From Micromonosporaceae bacterium (GTDB lineage: Bacteria; Actinomycetota; Actinomycetes; Mycobacteriales; Micromonosporaceae), in the NCBI GenBank assembly GCA_020027875.1, contig JAHRHA010000044.1:1-42122 (forward strand): DNA of 42,122 nt, given 5' to 3'. Positions 9,134-18,851 of this stretch are shown piece after piece. The notes beneath the pieces are model-generated. The model was not told the DNA's origin. It saw nothing but the letters and a program-made list of their open reading frames with translations, and did not search any database. The position numbers and the translations under genes are program-made. Positions within the stretch are counted from its first letter, which is position 1, and the number at the start of each line of letters is the position of its first letter.

Positions 9134-10066
9134 ATGATCGGTGGCGTGGTGAACGAGGGGATTTCCGAGCGAGGTGGGTGGCGGACGACTCTGCGCGACG
9201 CGGTTCGGCTGGAGCGGCCCCTGCCGCCAACCCTGGCGAGTCGGCGGCTGCGGCGGCTGATCGCGCTGACCGCCGTCGCCGTGGTGGTGGTCGAGGCGCT
9301 CAACCTGCTGTCGGTCGATGAGCCGGGCTTCTCATTGCTCGTACGGACGATGTGGGCGCTCCTGCGCGTGATCGGCTTCCTGTTTCTGATGCGGGCGGTT
9401 CGCTACGGCCGATCGGTGGCGCGTCCATTCGGGCTGATCCTGGCCGTCACAACCGTCTTCGCGGTGGCGCGCCTCGCCCAACCGCGCGAGGGCAGCCTCA
9501 TCCCGCAGCCGGCAGTGATCGCGGGCTTCGTGGTCCTGGCTGTGCTCTGCGCCGCCGTGGTGTGGCTTCTGTTCAAGTCACCCGCGGTCGATGAGCACCT
9601 GTCGGCCAGGCCGATGCGCCGCCATGTCCCAGGGTGGGTACTCACGGCCAGGGTCGCGGTACTCGCGTACGGCGCCTTGCTGCTCATTCCCTTTCTCGTC
9701 GCCATCGGCACGCTCTTCGATGGACGCCGGCTGCCCCTGCCGGTCACGCTCGTTCTCCTCGTTACGTGGTTCGCCCTATTCCTCGCGGTGGGCTTCGTCG
9801 TGCCGTTCGGGTCCTTCTTCGTGGTGGTCGGCAAGACCTGGGCGCGGTGGCTTATCGGCGCGCTCAGCGTGGTGGTGCTCATCGCGCAGCCGGTGCTCTG
9901 TTACTCACTGCTCGGTCTCGATGGGCTGTTGCGCGATGGCGTACCTATGATCATCACCGCGTTGCTCGGTCCCTACGCGCTGCACCGGTCGCGCGGACTC
10001 GAGACCTGGGTACGCCCGCACCGCGGGACACCGCCCGTGCCAGCAAGCTCGCGAGAGAGTGCGTGA
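9134..10066 (+). CDS. Polytopic membrane protein, unknown function
   Basis: It has 310 residues with about eight predicted transmembrane helices, for example [121 protein letters not shown] and [13 protein letters not shown] recognise no family motif. ATG 9134 is preferred: gggggaggggg lies just before it, whereas the upstream in-frame ATG at 9083 would overlap the permease. It ends 13 nt before aroC, so it may be cotranscribed with aroC-aroK. A transporter or sensor role is possible but unsupported. Confidence 0.85.
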   Translation: MIGGVVNEGISERGGWRTTLRDAVRLERPLPPTLASRRLRRLIALTAVAVVVVEALNLLSVDEPGFSLLVRTMWALLRVIGFLFLMRAVRYGRSVARPFGLILAVTTVFAVARLAQPREGSLIPQPAVIAGFVVLAVLCAAVVWLLFKSPAVDEHLSARPMRRHVPGWVLTARVAVLAYGALLLIPFLVAIGTLFDGRRLPLPVTLVLLVTWFALFLAVGFVVPFGSFFVVVGKTWARWLIGALSVVVLIAQPVLCYSLLGLDGLLRDGVPMIITALLGPYALHRSRGLETWVRPHRGTPPVPASSRESA

Positions 10067-10079
10067 CAGACTGTGCGCC

Positions 10080-11255
10080 ATGCGTTGGTTGACCGCGGGT
10101 GAGTCGCACGGGCCCGCCCTCGTCGCCGTCCTGGAGGGGATCCCCGCCGGGGTCGAGGTGACGAGCGCCGAGGTCGCGCGGGACCTGGCCCGCAGGCGGC
10201 TCGGGTACGGGCGCGGAGCCCGCATGTCGTTCGAGCAGGACGAGGTGGAGATCCTCGGTGGAGTCCGCCACGGCGTGACCCTGGGCAGTCCGATCGCGAT
10301 CCGTGTGGGTAACAGCGAGTGGCCGAAGTGGGAACTGGTCATGGCCCCCGATCCGGTCGACCCGGCATCGCTGGAGGGGGTCGCGCGCAACGCCGCCCTG
10401 ACACGACCGCGCCCGGGCCACGCGGACCTCGCCGGCATGCAGAAGTACGGCCACACCGACGCCCGGCCCATCCTCGAACGAGCCAGTGCCCGCGAGACCG
10501 CCGCCCGGGTGGCCATCGGCGTGATCGCCAAGGGCCTGCTGCGTCAGGGCTTGGGCATAGAGATCGTGTCGCACGTGGTGGAGCTCGGCAGCGTCGCCGT
10601 GAAGCCCGGGCTGCAGCCGCGCCCCGAGGACAGTGAGCGCATCGATGCGGATCCGATGCGCTGCCTCGACCCGGAGGCGTCCAAGCGCATGGTCGAGGAG
10701 GTCGACACGGCCAAGCGCGACGCGGACACCCTGGGTGGGGTGGTGGAGGTGTTCGCGTACGGGGTTCCGCCCGGTCTCGGCAGTCACGTCCAATGGGATC
10801 GCAAGCTGGATGCCCGTATCGCGGCCGCGCTCTGCTCCATTCATGCCATCAAGGGAGTGGAGATCGGCGACGCGTTCACCCAGGCCCGCTCGCGCGGTTC
10901 GCAGGCACACGACGAGATCGTGCCCACCGCGACGGGAGTGCGGCGCCTGACCGACCGGGCCGGCGGGCTCGAGGGCGGCATCACCACCGGGGAGCCAATC
11001 CGGGTCCGGGCCGCGATGAAGCCGATCTCCTCACTCAACCGGCCACTGGCCACTGTGGACGTCGCTACCGGCGAGCCGGCCACGGCGATCAACCAGCGCT
11101 CCGACGTGTGCGCCGTGCCCGCGGCCGCGGTGGTGGCCGAGGCGATGCTCGCGCTGGTGCTCGCCGAAGCGGCCATCGAGAAGTTCGGCGGCGACTCGAT
11201 CGCCGAGCTCCGCCGCAACCTCATCGGATACCTCGAGAACCTCGTCATCCGATGA
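10080..11255 (+). CDS. aroC: Chorismate synthase
   Basis: It converts 5-enolpyruvylshikimate-3-phosphate to chorismate using reduced FMN, the last step of the shikimate pathway. The 391 residues show the family signatures: [19 protein letters not shown] at the N-terminus, [52 protein letters not shown], and [23 protein letters not shown] 10080 is chosen because AroC proteins normally begin one or two residues before the [10 protein letters not shown] strand; an in-frame GTG/ATG start at 10059 would add seven residues and overlap the preceding gene. The stop overlaps the aroK start (ATGA). Confidence 0.97.
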   Translation: MRWLTAGESHGPALVAVLEGIPAGVEVTSAEVARDLARRRLGYGRGARMSFEQDEVEILGGVRHGVTLGSPIAIRVGNSEWPKWELVMAPDPVDPASLEGVARNAALTRPRPGHADLAGMQKYGHTDARPILERASARETAARVAIGVIAKGLLRQGLGIEIVSHVVELGSVAVKPGLQPRPEDSERIDADPMRCLDPEASKRMVEEVDTAKRDADTLGGVVEVFAYGVPPGLGSHVQWDRKLDARIAAALCSIHAIKGVEIGDAFTQARSRGSQAHDEIVPTATGVRRLTDRAGGLEGGITTGEPIRVRAAMKPISSLNRPLATVDVATGEPATAINQRSDVCAVPAAAVVAEAMLALVLAEAAIEKFGGDSIAELRRNLIGYLENLVIR

Positions 11256-11758
11256 GCAGACCGGTGTGTGTGTTGGTCGGGGCACCGGGGGCGGGAAAGA
11301 CGACGATCGGTGAGCGCGTCGCGACTGCCCTGGGCAAGGAGTTTCGCGACACGGACGCCGACATCGCCGCAGCCGCCGGTAAGCCGATTCCGGAGATCTT
11401 CGTCGACGATGGGGAGGCGGTCTTCCGAGACTTCGAGAAGGCGGCCGTGGCGGCGGCGCTCGAGTCATTCGACGGCGTGCTCGCTCTCGGCGGTGGGGCG
11501 ATTCTTGCCGACGAGACACGCGATCGGCTGCGGGGGCATACCGTCGTCTATCTCAGCGTGGAGCTATCCGATGCGGTGAGTCGGGTGGGCCTTGGCAGTG
11601 GCCGTCCACTGTTGACAGTCAATCCCCGGGCGACGCTCCGGTTCCTGCTCGAGCAGCGCCGTCCGCTGTATCAGGAGGTCGCCACCGTCACCGTCGTTAC
11701 GGACGGACGGGCGCCAACGGAGATCGCCGACGAGGTGCTGACGGCGATCACGCCGTGA
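11252..11758 (+). CDS. aroK: Shikimate kinase
   Basis: It phosphorylates shikimate at the 3-hydroxyl with ATP. The 168 residues contain Walker [16 protein letters not shown], the shikimate-binding Asp in [25 protein letters not shown] with the conserved Arg, LALGGGAI (GGG substrate loop), the lid GLGSGRPLL with its Arg, and RRPLYQEVA. Length and motif order are standard. It overlaps aroC by 4 nt. aroB would normally follow, but here a reverse-strand methyltransferase gene lies between, ending 9 nt from the aroK stop. Confidence 0.96.
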   Translation: MSRPVCVLVGAPGAGKTTIGERVATALGKEFRDTDADIAAAAGKPIPEIFVDDGEAVFRDFEKAAVAAALESFDGVLALGGGAILADETRDRLRGHTVVYLSVELSDAVSRVGLGSGRPLLTVNPRATLRFLLEQRRPLYQEVATVTVVTDGRAPTEIADEVLTAITP

Positions 11759-11767
11759 CGAGCAGTG

Positions 11768-12511
11768 TCATCGCCCGAACACGGAGAGGCGGTGCCACTG
11801 GGTCGACGCCCGGGCGCGGTTGGGTTCTGGCAGCGCCCGAAGCGCGCGTACGGCCGGCACGGCCTGCGCCTGCCATTCGGCGTCGGTGAGTTGCCACAGG
11901 TACGACCAGATCCGTGTCTCGATCTCGTCGGCCACCACATTGGGGGTCCGCGCCTGAGCGATCGGGGTCGTCCCGCCGACGTGTAACCGGCGCAGCCCGC
12001 AGGCTTCGGCCGCACGCTGGAGGGAGTCGTCGTCGTCCGAGCGGTGTCTGCGGAAGCTGCCCAATGGTGCCAGCGCTTCGTCCAGGTCCGTCTCGGTGGA
12101 CGCGGGCACGCCGTGCACCGCCACCACCCGCCCATCCGGCCGCAGCACGCGGGCGGCCTCTGCCAGCGCCGGCCAGATGTCGCCGACGAGGTGCAGCACC
12201 ATGACAAAGAGGACGGTGCCGACGCTGCCGTCACCTACCGGCAACGCTAGCGCGTCGCCGAGCGCCACCCGCGCACCGATTCGCTCGTACGCCCGTCTCG
12301 CCATGAGCGGGGAGACATCCACGCCCACAACGGGCGTCTCCTTGCCGACCAGCGCAGTCGCGACGACGCCCGTGCCCATGCCAACCTCCAACACGGTGCC
12401 GGTGGCGAGCCACGACCGGATGTCGGCGGCGAACGTGACCCCGCGCGCCAGACCGCCGCGCGTGTCGTCGTAGCGGTCCGCAACTCGGTCGAAGGAGATA
12501 CCGGTGGGCAT
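11768..12511 (-). CDS. Class I SAM-dependent methyltransferase
   Basis: A 247-residue protein with the Rossmann methyltransferase fold: motif I VLEVGMGTGVVATAL, VGVDVSPLMARRAYERIG (Asp that binds the ribose), GDALALPVGDGSVGTVLFVM and the strand-4 helix VLHLVGDIWPALAEAARVLRP. The N-terminus SFDRVADRYDDTRGG is typical of UbiE/COQ5-like small-molecule methyltransferases (Methyltransf_11). The substrate is unknown. It is transcribed against the shikimate genes and splits aroK from aroB. Its own TAGTAT box lies 6 nt before the ATG, suggesting an independent leaderless promoter. Confidence 0.92.
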   Translation of the reverse strand: MPTGISFDRVADRYDDTRGGLARGVTFAADIRSWLATGTVLEVGMGTGVVATALVGKETPVVGVDVSPLMARRAYERIGARVALGDALALPVGDGSVGTVLFVMVLHLVGDIWPALAEAARVLRPDGRVVAVHGVPASTETDLDEALAPLGSFRRHRSDDDDSLQRAAEACGLRRLHVGGTTPIAQARTPNVVADEIETRIWSYLWQLTDAEWQAQAVPAVRALRALPEPNRARASTQWHRLSVFGR

Positions 12512-12599
12512 GCCTCGATACTAGCTGTCGATCTAGGGCGTAGTCGCGTGATTGGAGATCAACTCGCGCGACTAACCCCTTGATCGACGCGCAAGTAGG
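12512..12599. promoter_or_regulatory. Divergent control region, methyltransferase / aroB
   Basis: On the reverse strand TAGTAT (12523-12518) is followed after 6 nt by the methyltransferase ATG, the layout of a leaderless promoter. An imperfect dyad, tagtcgcg (12541-12548) and cgcgacta (12567-12574), with inner tgat/atca half-sites, lies mid-gap and could be an operator for either gene. Only weak ribosome-binding sequence (agtagga) precedes aroB. Confidence 0.5.
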
Positions 12600-13676
12600 A
12601 TGAGCGATGTGACGCGGATAGACGTGGCTGGCGAGCGTCCCTACCAGGTGCTGGTGGGGCGGAACCTCATCGGCGAGCTGCCTTCCCTGCTCGGCGGCGC
12701 GGCGCAGGCGGGCGTCCTCTTCGCACCGCCCCTGGAGGGGTTGGCGCAGCGCGTCGCGGCGGAGTTGCGCGCGGCGGGCGTCGCGGTGCTGCCGATCGAG
12801 GTGCCCGATGCCGAGGCTGGCAAGACCCTCGACGTCGCGGCCCGGTGCTGGGATGCCCTGGGAGGGGCGAACTTCACCCGGACCGACGCGATCGTAGGTG
12901 TCGGCGGCGGAGCGGTCACCGACCTTGCCGGCTTTGTCGCCGCGTGCTGGCTGCGTGGCGTGCGGTGGGTGCCGGTGGCGACCTCGCTGCTCGGTATGGT
13001 CGACGCCGCGGTCGGCGGCAAGACCGGCGTGAACACCGCGGCCGGCAAGAATCTGGTGGGTGCCTTCCACTCGCCCGCTGGCGTGCTCTGCGATCTGACT
13101 ACTTTGGACACGTTGCCGCCAGAAGACCTCGTCGCCGGCCTGGCCGAGGTGGTCAAGTGCGGCTTCATCGCCGACCCGAAGATTCTGCCCCTTGTGGAGG
13201 GTGAGCCGACCGCCGCTACAACTCCGTCCAGCGCCGTGCTCCGCGAGCTGGTGGAGCGGGCTGTGCGGGTCAAGGCGCGGGTCGTCTCGGCGGACCTCAC
13301 CGAGTCTGGCCTGCGGGAGATCCTCAACTATGGCCACACGCTCGCCCACGCCATCGAGAAGGTCGAGGGCTACCGGTGGCGGCACGGTCATGCGGTCTCG
13401 GTGGGGCTGGTATACGCGGCCGCCCTCGCGGCCAGGGCGGGGCGGCTGGACAAGGAGACCGCGGCCCGGCACCGCAGCGTGCTCGAGTTGCTGGGGCTTC
13501 CGGTGAGCTACCGCGCGCAAGCCTGGCCCGACCTGCTCGCGACCATGCGCGTGGACAAGAAGTCGCGCGGCTCGAGGCTACGCTTCGTCGTGCTCGACAG
13601 TCTGGGCCGTCCGTCCATCCTGGACGGCCCGTCGGACGACCTGCTCGCCGACGTCTACCGGGAGGTCTCGTCGTGA
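12600..13676 (+). CDS. aroB: 3-dehydroquinate synthase
   Basis: It cyclises DAHP to 3-dehydroquinate, with NAD and a divalent metal, the second step of the shikimate pathway. The 358 residues show [14 protein letters not shown], the NAD region [52 protein letters not shown], the metal-ligand Glu in [10 protein letters not shown], the [16 protein letters not shown]is and the [11 protein letters not shown]is. ATG 12600 follows a divergent intergenic region, so aroB probably has its own promoter rather than being read from aroK. It overlaps aroQ by 4 nt. Confidence 0.97.
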   Translation: MSDVTRIDVAGERPYQVLVGRNLIGELPSLLGGAAQAGVLFAPPLEGLAQRVAAELRAAGVAVLPIEVPDAEAGKTLDVAARCWDALGGANFTRTDAIVGVGGGAVTDLAGFVAACWLRGVRWVPVATSLLGMVDAAVGGKTGVNTAAGKNLVGAFHSPAGVLCDLTTLDTLPPEDLVAGLAEVVKCGFIADPKILPLVEGEPTAATTPSSAVLRELVERAVRVKARVVSADLTESGLREILNYGHTLAHAIEKVEGYRWRHGHAVSVGLVYAAALAARAGRLDKETAARHRSVLELLGLPVSYRAQAWPDLLATMRVDKKSRGSRLRFVVLDSLGRPSILDGPSDDLLADVYREVSS

Positions 13677-15580
13677 AGGTATACGTACTCAACGGGCCGA
13701 ATCTTGGCCGTCTCGGCACGCGGGAGACCGACGTCTACGGTCTGACCACGCCCGCCGACCTGGCCGACATGTGCACGCGAGTCGGCAAGGAACTGGGCCT
13801 CGCGGTCGAGGTCCGTCAGACCGACGCTGAGCACGTGATGCTCAATTGGCTCCACGAGGCTGCGGACGAACACGCGGCGGTCGTGCTCAACCCCGGCGCC
13901 TGGTCCCATTACTCCTTCGCCCTCCGCGACGCCTGCGCCCTGTTGACCGCCCCCCTGGTCGAGGTGCACATCTCGAACATCCACGCGCGCGAAACGTTCC
14001 GGCACCATTCTGTCGTGTCCGAGGTGGCCACCGGGGTCATCTGCGGCCTTGGCGTCGATGGCTACCGGCTCGCTCTGCACCATCTGGCGACCCGCGGCCA
14101 GAGCTGAGGCGAACGCCTTCTCCCAGTCGACGTTGCGGGCGGCCCATGCGATGCCGAAGACCAGACCGGCGCCGAGCGCCGCGCCGAGGAAGACGTCGAA
14201 GCTTGGCTGCACTCCGCCGGGCAGCACCACGACCGTCATGACGATCGACGTAACCACCACGGCACGGCGCACCCGCGCGGACCGGGCGGCCGCAGCGAGC
14301 GGGATGATCGCCCAGAGCAGATACCACGGGTGCACGACCGGCGCCAGCGCCAGGACGGCCGCTAGCCCGAGCCCGAGACCGACTACCGGCTCGCGCCGGT
14401 GGTAGCGGCGCAGCAGCACCACGCAGATCACGCCCGCCGCGGCGAGGCCGGCCATGCGCCACGCCGCAAGCATCTGGGCGCCCGTGGCCAGCCCCAACTC
14501 CTCGGCGGCCAGGCCGGTCCAGTAGCCGAGGTCGGTCGTGATCGAGGTCCAGGTGTGGGCGAGCATGGGCGTGTCCAGGGCGCCGATCCACCCGTACCCC
14601 GTCCCGGCGACCGTCGTTGTCACGACGACGGTCGCGGCGCCGACTCCTCCCGCAGCCAACGCGGCCCTCAGCCATCGCGTGGCGCCCGAGAGCTGGCTTG
14701 CCCAGATCGGGACTAGAAAGACGAGCGCCAGGCCCGCAGGCGCCTTCACAAGGGCGGCTAGAGCCACCAGAGCGGCGCCAGCCGCGGGGCGGCGCTCGAG
14801 GGCGAGCGCGAGACCGGCCATCATGAGGCCGAGCATGAGAGCGTCGTTGTGCGCGTCGGCAACCACGTGTATGAGCACCATGGGGTTGAGCAGGCCCAGC
14901 CACAACGCGGCGCCGGGATCGACGCCGGCGGAGCGCGCGATCCGGGGGACAGACACGACAAGCAGCGCCAAACCGCCCAAGGCAAGGAGGCGCATGCCGA
15001 GAATGCCGAACCAGGTCGACTCGCCGGTGATTCCGGTCACATCGCCGGCCATGCTCAGGAACACCGGCCCATAGGGAGCCGGAGTGGAGTGCCAGATCGC
15101 TGGAATGTCCAGAAAGAGCGGACCACCCAGAGCGGCCGGTCCGTACTGGTATGGGTCGATACCGAGTACGGTCATCGTGCCTTGGGCGAGGTAGCTGTAC
15201 ACGTCGCGGCTGAAGATGGGCATGGTCACAAGGAGCGGTGCGCCCCACCACGCCATCGTGGTCAGGAGGTCTCTTGTGGTCGGAGCGTCGCGTCGACGTA
15301 CCAGCCGCCCCAGCCGCCACCAGGCCAACAGCAGCATGCTCACGCCCACGTAGGCGCACATGACCGCGGGCGTCGTCAGCGCGCGCAGCTGCTCGAATGC
15401 GGGAGCGCGCAGCAACGGGTCGCGGGTAGGGGGGACACCAGCGAACACTCCGCCGATCACCAGGATGGCGGAGCCCGCCAACCCTAGTTGGCGGCAGCGC
15501 AGCAGCGCGATCGTATCGATCCGGAGCAGCACGTCAGTACGCTTCTCGCGATCGATAAAGTTCCGGTAACACCGAGACAT
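13655..15580 (-). CDS. mptB: MptB-like polyprenol-phosphomannose alpha-1,6-mannosyltransferase
   Basis: It is a polytopic GT-C-type glycosyltransferase that would extend lipid-linked mannan using polyprenol-phosphate-mannose. In the first 490 residues there are about 12 hydrophobic segments and the family motif [14 protein letters not shown] (probable catalytic Asp) followed by [33 protein letters not shown] and [11 protein letters not shown] also fit the family. ATG 15580 has aagga 5 nt upstream. The open frame continues for about 150 more codons with shadow-like composition across all of aroQ, stopping at 13655. I suspect the natural end is near 14050-14110 and that a stop was lost by a frameshift or sequence error. 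It lies 45 nt after glpD and could be cotranscribed with it. Confidence 0.75.
   Translation of the reverse strand: MSRCYRNFIDREKRTDVLLRIDTIALLRCRQLGLAGSAILVIGGVFAGVPPTRDPLLRAPAFEQLRALTTPAVMCAYVGVSMLLLAWWRLGRLVRRRDAPTTRDLLTTMAWWGAPLLVTMPIFSRDVYSYLAQGTMTVLGIDPYQYGPAALGGPLFLDIPAIWHSTPAPYGPVFLSMAGDVTGITGESTWFGILGMRLLALGGLALLVVSVPRIARSAGVDPGAALWLGLLNPMVLIHVVADAHNDALMLGLMMAGLALALERRPAAGAALVALAALVKAPAGLALVFLVPIWASQLSGATRWLRAALAAGGVGAATVVVTTTVAGTGYGWIGALDTPMLAHTWTSITTDLGYWTGLAAEELGLATGAQMLAAWRMAGLAAAGVICVVLLRRYHRREPVVGLGLGLAAVLALAPVVHPWYLLWAIIPLAAAARSARVRRAVVVTSIVMTVVVLPGGVQPSFDVFLGAALGAGLVFGIAWAARNVDWEKAFASALAAGRQMVQSEPVAIDAKAADDPGGHLGHDRMVPERFARVDVRDVHLDQGGGQQGAGVAEGEGVMGPGAGVEHDRRVFVRSLVEPIEHHVLSVGLTDLDREAQFLADSRAHVGQVGGRGQTVDVGLPRAETAKIRPVEYVYLHDETSR
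13673..14107 (+). CDS. aroQ: Type II 3-dehydroquinate dehydratase
   Basis: It dehydrates 3-dehydroquinate to 3-dehydroshikimate, in the usual dodecameric type II form. The 144 residues have the standard motifs: [19 protein letters not shown] with the catalytic Arg and the following Tyr, [15 protein letters not shown] with catalytic Asn and neighbours, and [20 protein letters not shown] with His, Ile-Ser and Arg of the active site. The GTG start at 13673 overlaps the aroB stop and is preceded by gggaggt. The reverse strand of the entire gene is also an open reading frame continuous with the convergent mannosyltransferase gene. Confidence 0.97.
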   Translation: MKVYVLNGPNLGRLGTRETDVYGLTTPADLADMCTRVGKELGLAVEVRQTDAEHVMLNWLHEAADEHAAVVLNPGAWSHYSFALRDACALLTAPLVEVHISNIHARETFRHHSVVSEVATGVICGLGVDGYRLALHHLATRGQS

Positions 15581-15625
15581 CTATTCCTTGTCGGGTGCCT
15601 AACGATGTCCGTTGTATCGGCATTG

Positions 15626-17200
15626 TCAGACTCCCGTGGCGTATTTGGCGAAGATGGCCTCAGCCATCGTAAGCGCAGCGTGGCGATCGGTGGGGACCAG
15701 CCCGACGCGTGAGCGTCGATCTAGCAGATCGTCAATGTCCAGTGCCCCTTCGTGACGAAGCCCCCATACCAGCTCCGCACCGATCGTATCGACATTCGGC
15801 GCAATGGATTCGCCGAGAGCCTCGTCCTGCCTACCGACGGCTGCCACGGCCGGCGCCTCGGTGCCGTAACGGCGGATCAGGCGCTCCGGCGCGTCGAGAC
15901 GGGCGAGCTCCGCCCGCGACGCGGCGCCCACCAATGGCAGCCGGCGAGTGCGGCAAGGGCCGGCGCGAAGCCCATGCCGGCGCACGACCGCGGTCACCGC
16001 ATCCTCGGCCATTCGCCGATAAGTGGTGAGCTTTCCGCCCACAATGGTCACAACGCCGTCGCTGGACGTGATCAGGGCATGGCGACGGGACACATCGGAC
16101 GTTGTACCCCTGGTTCGCGAGTCACTGGACTCGAGCAGCGGGCGAAGGCCCGCGAACGCGCCGACCACGTCCTGGCGGCGAAGGGGTGCCTCGACCGCGG
16201 AGCCAAGCACGTCGAGCATGAAGGTGATGTCCGACTCGGGCGCGGCGGGCACATCCTCGACTGGGCCGTCCACCGGCTCGTCGGTGACGCCGACGTACAC
16301 GAGGCCGTTTGACTGCGGACGTACATACTGCGGCACGGCGAAGACGAACCGGGCCCGTTTACCGGGCACCGGAATCATCAGAGCGGCGTTCGGCCGGCCG
16401 AGTGTGCTGGCGCGCAGCACGATATGGCTGCCCCGCGACGGACGCAGGGTGACGCCGGTGACGAGCTGGCCCGCCCATACGCCGGCCGCGTTGACCACGG
16501 ATCGGGCGCGCACGGTGAACTCGTCGCCGGTCAATTCGTCGCGGACCTGGGCCCCATCGCCCGCGAGCTGATTGACCCGGCAGCGGGTGAGGATGCGGGC
16601 GCCGAGGCCAGCGGCAGTGCGGGCGATGCCCACCACGAGCCGGGCGTCGTCTTCCAGCTGGCCGTCCCAGGAGAGGTACCCTCCGGTCAGAGTGTCCGTG
16701 CGCAGCCCCGGCGCGAGGGTGCGCGTCTCGGCGGCGGAGATGCGGCGCGGGTGTGGCAAGATCGCCGACGGGGTGCGTGCCGCGCGGCGCAACACATCGC
16801 CCGCATAAATGCCGGCTCGATACACGCGCGCACTGCTGGCCTCCACATAGGAGGCTAATGGGAGCAGTTGGGGCATCGCCCGGGTCAGGTGCGGCGCGAT
16901 GTACTGCATCAGGACGCCGCGCTCGCGGGCGGACTCCATGGCTATTCCGACATCGAGCTTGGCCAGGTAGCGAAGGCCGCCGTGGACCAGTTTGGAGCTC
17001 CACCGAGATGTGCCGAAGGCGAGGTCGTGCGCGTCGAGCGCGGCAACCGACAAGCCTCGGGAGGCGGCGTCTAAAGCGACGCCCGCACCCGTGATGCCCA
17101 GTCCGACCACGAGGACATCCACGACCTCTCCGCCGGCCAGCGCCGCCATGTCGGCAGTACGACGGGCCGCGTTGAGCGAAGTCGTTGAGGTTTGCGCCAT
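15626..17200 (-). CDS. glpD: Glycerol-3-phosphate dehydrogenase (FAD)
   Basis: It oxidises sn-glycerol-3-phosphate to dihydroxyacetone phosphate, passing electrons to quinone at the membrane. The 524 residues show the FAD dinucleotide fold DVLVVGLGITGAGVALDAA, the signature GTSRWSSKLVHGGLRYL, VNAAGVWAGQL, RPSRGSHIVLR, YVGVTDEPVDGPVEDV, AFAGLRPLL, and VGGKLTTYRRMAEDAV, followed by the C-terminal helical DAO_C domain. ATG 17200 begins MAQTSTTSLN; a 55-codon in-frame extension upstream would overlap the divergent gene and is rejected. The start codon is only 20 nt from that of the AGPS-like gene, so expression of the two is probably linked. Confidence 0.94.
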   Translation of the reverse strand: MAQTSTTSLNAARRTADMAALAGGEVVDVLVVGLGITGAGVALDAASRGLSVAALDAHDLAFGTSRWSSKLVHGGLRYLAKLDVGIAMESARERGVLMQYIAPHLTRAMPQLLPLASYVEASSARVYRAGIYAGDVLRRAARTPSAILPHPRRISAAETRTLAPGLRTDTLTGGYLSWDGQLEDDARLVVGIARTAAGLGARILTRCRVNQLAGDGAQVRDELTGDEFTVRARSVVNAAGVWAGQLVTGVTLRPSRGSHIVLRASTLGRPNAALMIPVPGKRARFVFAVPQYVRPQSNGLVYVGVTDEPVDGPVEDVPAAPESDITFMLDVLGSAVEAPLRRQDVVGAFAGLRPLLESSDSRTRGTTSDVSRRHALITSSDGVVTIVGGKLTTYRRMAEDAVTAVVRRHGLRAGPCRTRRLPLVGAASRAELARLDAPERLIRRYGTEAPAVAAVGRQDEALGESIAPNVDTIGAELVWGLRHEGALDIDDLLDRRSRVGLVPTDRHAALTMAEAIFAKYATGV

Positions 17201-17220
17201 GATCGGCCAGAGTCTAACGG
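17201..17220. promoter_or_regulatory. 20-bp divergent promoter region, glpD / AGPS-like gene
   Basis: Only 20 bp separate the two start codons. On the reverse strand TAGACT (17216-17211) ends 10 nt before the glpD ATG. On the forward strand CAGAGT (17208-17213) ends 7 nt before the ATG at 17221. The two candidate -10 boxes overlap, so both mRNAs would be leaderless or nearly so and the two promoters probably compete. Confidence 0.5.
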
Positions 17221-18771
17221 ATGAGTCTCTGGTACGGCTGGGGCGATCCCGCCAACGCGCTCGTGCTTCCCCCGCACGTGGCAGCACTTCTGGACCAGGC
17301 GCTCGGGGTCCGCCCCCCGGCCAGCCCTGTCGTCTCCCTTGACGCGGTCCGGCTGCCTCCGTCATCGCTCGCTCCCGACATTGTGGCGGAGTTGGCGGAT
17401 TGTGTGTCGGCGGAACACGTACGAGTCGGGGCGGAAGACCGGGTACGCCACACCCGGGGGAAGTCCACCGTGGACCTGCTCCGCCTCCGGGCCGGTGAGG
17501 CCGACGACGCTCCGGATGCGGTGGTCCTGCCCGGCACGCACGAGGAGGTTGAGGCCGTGCTCCAGGTCTGCGCCGAGCACCGGGTCGCGGTCGTACCGTA
17601 CGGCGGGGGCACGTCCGTCGTCGGTGGGCTGGCGCCGGCGCGGTCTGGCTTTAGTGGCGTGGTGGCGCTGGATCTCGGCCGGATGGACCGGCTCATCTCC
17701 GTCGACCCGGTGTCCCGATTGGCGGTCTTTGAACCCGGGGTACGGGCACCGGCCGCGGAACGCCTGTTGGCTGACCACGGCTTCAGCCTGGGCCACTACC
17801 CGCAGTCGTTTGAGTACGCCTCGATCGGGGGTTTCGCCTCGACCCGTTCCAGTGGCCAGTTCTCCGCCGGATACGGCAGGTTCGACGAGATGGTGGCGGG
17901 CCTGCGGGTGGCGACTCCGGTCGGCACGGTCGAGCTTGGACGGGCGCCGCGGTCGGCGGCGGGCCCGGACCTGCGGCAGCTCTTTCTCGGGTCGGAAGGA
18001 ACATTGGGCGTCATCACTGCCGTGACGGTGCGGGTGCATCCGACGCCGGCCGAACAGATCTGCGAGGGGTGGAGCTTCTCGTCCTTCGCCGACGGGACCA
18101 CGGCACTGCGCCGGCTCGCCCAGGACGGTCCGCTCCCGACGATGGTGCGTCTGTCGGACGAGTACGAGACGGCGGTCGGGTCTGCTGGTGCCGGAGGTTG
18201 CGTGGCGGTGGTCGGGTACGAGGGTTCCTCTGTCGCCCAGGTGCGGGCCGGCGCCGGAAGAGTACTACGCGACGCCGGCGGCAGCCCGATCGGCGAGGGC
18301 GTCGGCGAGGAATGGATGCGCACGCGGTTCCAGGCACCGTACCTGCGCGACGCACTCCTGAACGCCGGGGCACTCGCGGAGACGGTGGAGACGGCGACGT
18401 TCTGGTCGGCGCTTCCGGCGCTGTACGACGCCGTTCGTTCGTCTCTCATGGACGCTCTGACATTGCATGGCACGCCTCCGATCGTGCTCTGTCATGTGTC
18501 GCATGTGTACAGTGCCGGAGCATCGCTCTACTTGACCGTCGTGTGCGCTCAGGCCGCCGATCCCGTGGCGCAATGGCAGATGGCGAAGGAGGCCGCCAAC
18601 CGGGCCATCCTCGATGCTGGCGGCACGATCACCCACCACCACGCGGTCGGCACGGATCACGCATCGGGTTTCGCCGAGGAGATTGGACCACTCGGCATCG
18701 AGGCGCTGAAGGCGGTCAAACAGCGCCTTGACCCGACGGGCATCCTCAACCCGGGAGTCTTGGTGGGCTGA
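17221..18771 (+). CDS. AGPS-like FAD-binding oxidoreductase
   Basis: A 516-residue flavoprotein of the VAO/PCMH family, closest by layout to bacterial alkyldihydroxyacetonephosphate synthase-like proteins. Visible: VVLPGTHEEVEAVLQVC, the FAD loop VVPYGGGTSVVGGL, LGHYPQSFEYASIGGFASTR, GQFSAGYGRFDEMVAGLRV, LFLGSEGTLGVIT, and near the C-terminus ITHHHAVGTDHASGF with the His cluster typical of AGPS-type enzymes, ending LDPTGILNPGVL. The pairing with glpD fits glycerol-3-phosphate/DHAP lipid metabolism, for example ether-lipid precursors, but the true substrate could be another hydroxy acid or D-lactate. Confidence 0.88.
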   Translation: MSLWYGWGDPANALVLPPHVAALLDQALGVRPPASPVVSLDAVRLPPSSLAPDIVAELADCVSAEHVRVGAEDRVRHTRGKSTVDLLRLRAGEADDAPDAVVLPGTHEEVEAVLQVCAEHRVAVVPYGGGTSVVGGLAPARSGFSGVVALDLGRMDRLISVDPVSRLAVFEPGVRAPAAERLLADHGFSLGHYPQSFEYASIGGFASTRSSGQFSAGYGRFDEMVAGLRVATPVGTVELGRAPRSAAGPDLRQLFLGSEGTLGVITAVTVRVHPTPAEQICEGWSFSSFADGTTALRRLAQDGPLPTMVRLSDEYETAVGSAGAGGCVAVVGYEGSSVAQVRAGAGRVLRDAGGSPIGEGVGEEWMRTRFQAPYLRDALLNAGALAETVETATFWSALPALYDAVRSSLMDALTLHGTPPIVLCHVSHVYSAGASLYLTVVCAQAADPVAQWQMAKEAANRAILDAGGTITHHHAVGTDHASGFAEEIGPLGIEALKAVKQRLDPTGILNPGVLVG

Positions 18772-18782
18772 CCCCTGAACCA

Positions 18783-18851
18783 CCGGCCCGCTCCGACTTC
18801 GGCCGGCACGGGGCGAGACGGCTACTAAGCCGGCGTGCATAGTCTGGTGCC
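18783..18851 (+). promoter_or_regulatory. Weak hairpin and leaderless promoter before the PPOX gene
   Basis: A 6-bp inverted repeat ccggcc (18783-18788) / ggccgg (18801-18806) follows the AGPS-like gene; without a T-tract it is at best a weak terminator. TAGTCT (18840-18845) ends exactly 6 nt before the ATG at 18852, which fits a leaderless promoter. No ribosome-binding site is present. Confidence 0.45.

Noticed and set aside
10059..10079. Earlier aroC start at 10059
   Set aside because: It adds seven residues before the conserved N-terminus and overlaps the preceding gene; ATG 10080 matches the family better.
14037..15359. 440-codon reverse frame parallel to the mannosyltransferase
   Set aside because: Arg/Gly-rich alternative frame; the membrane helices and the SRDVYSY motif are in the other frame.
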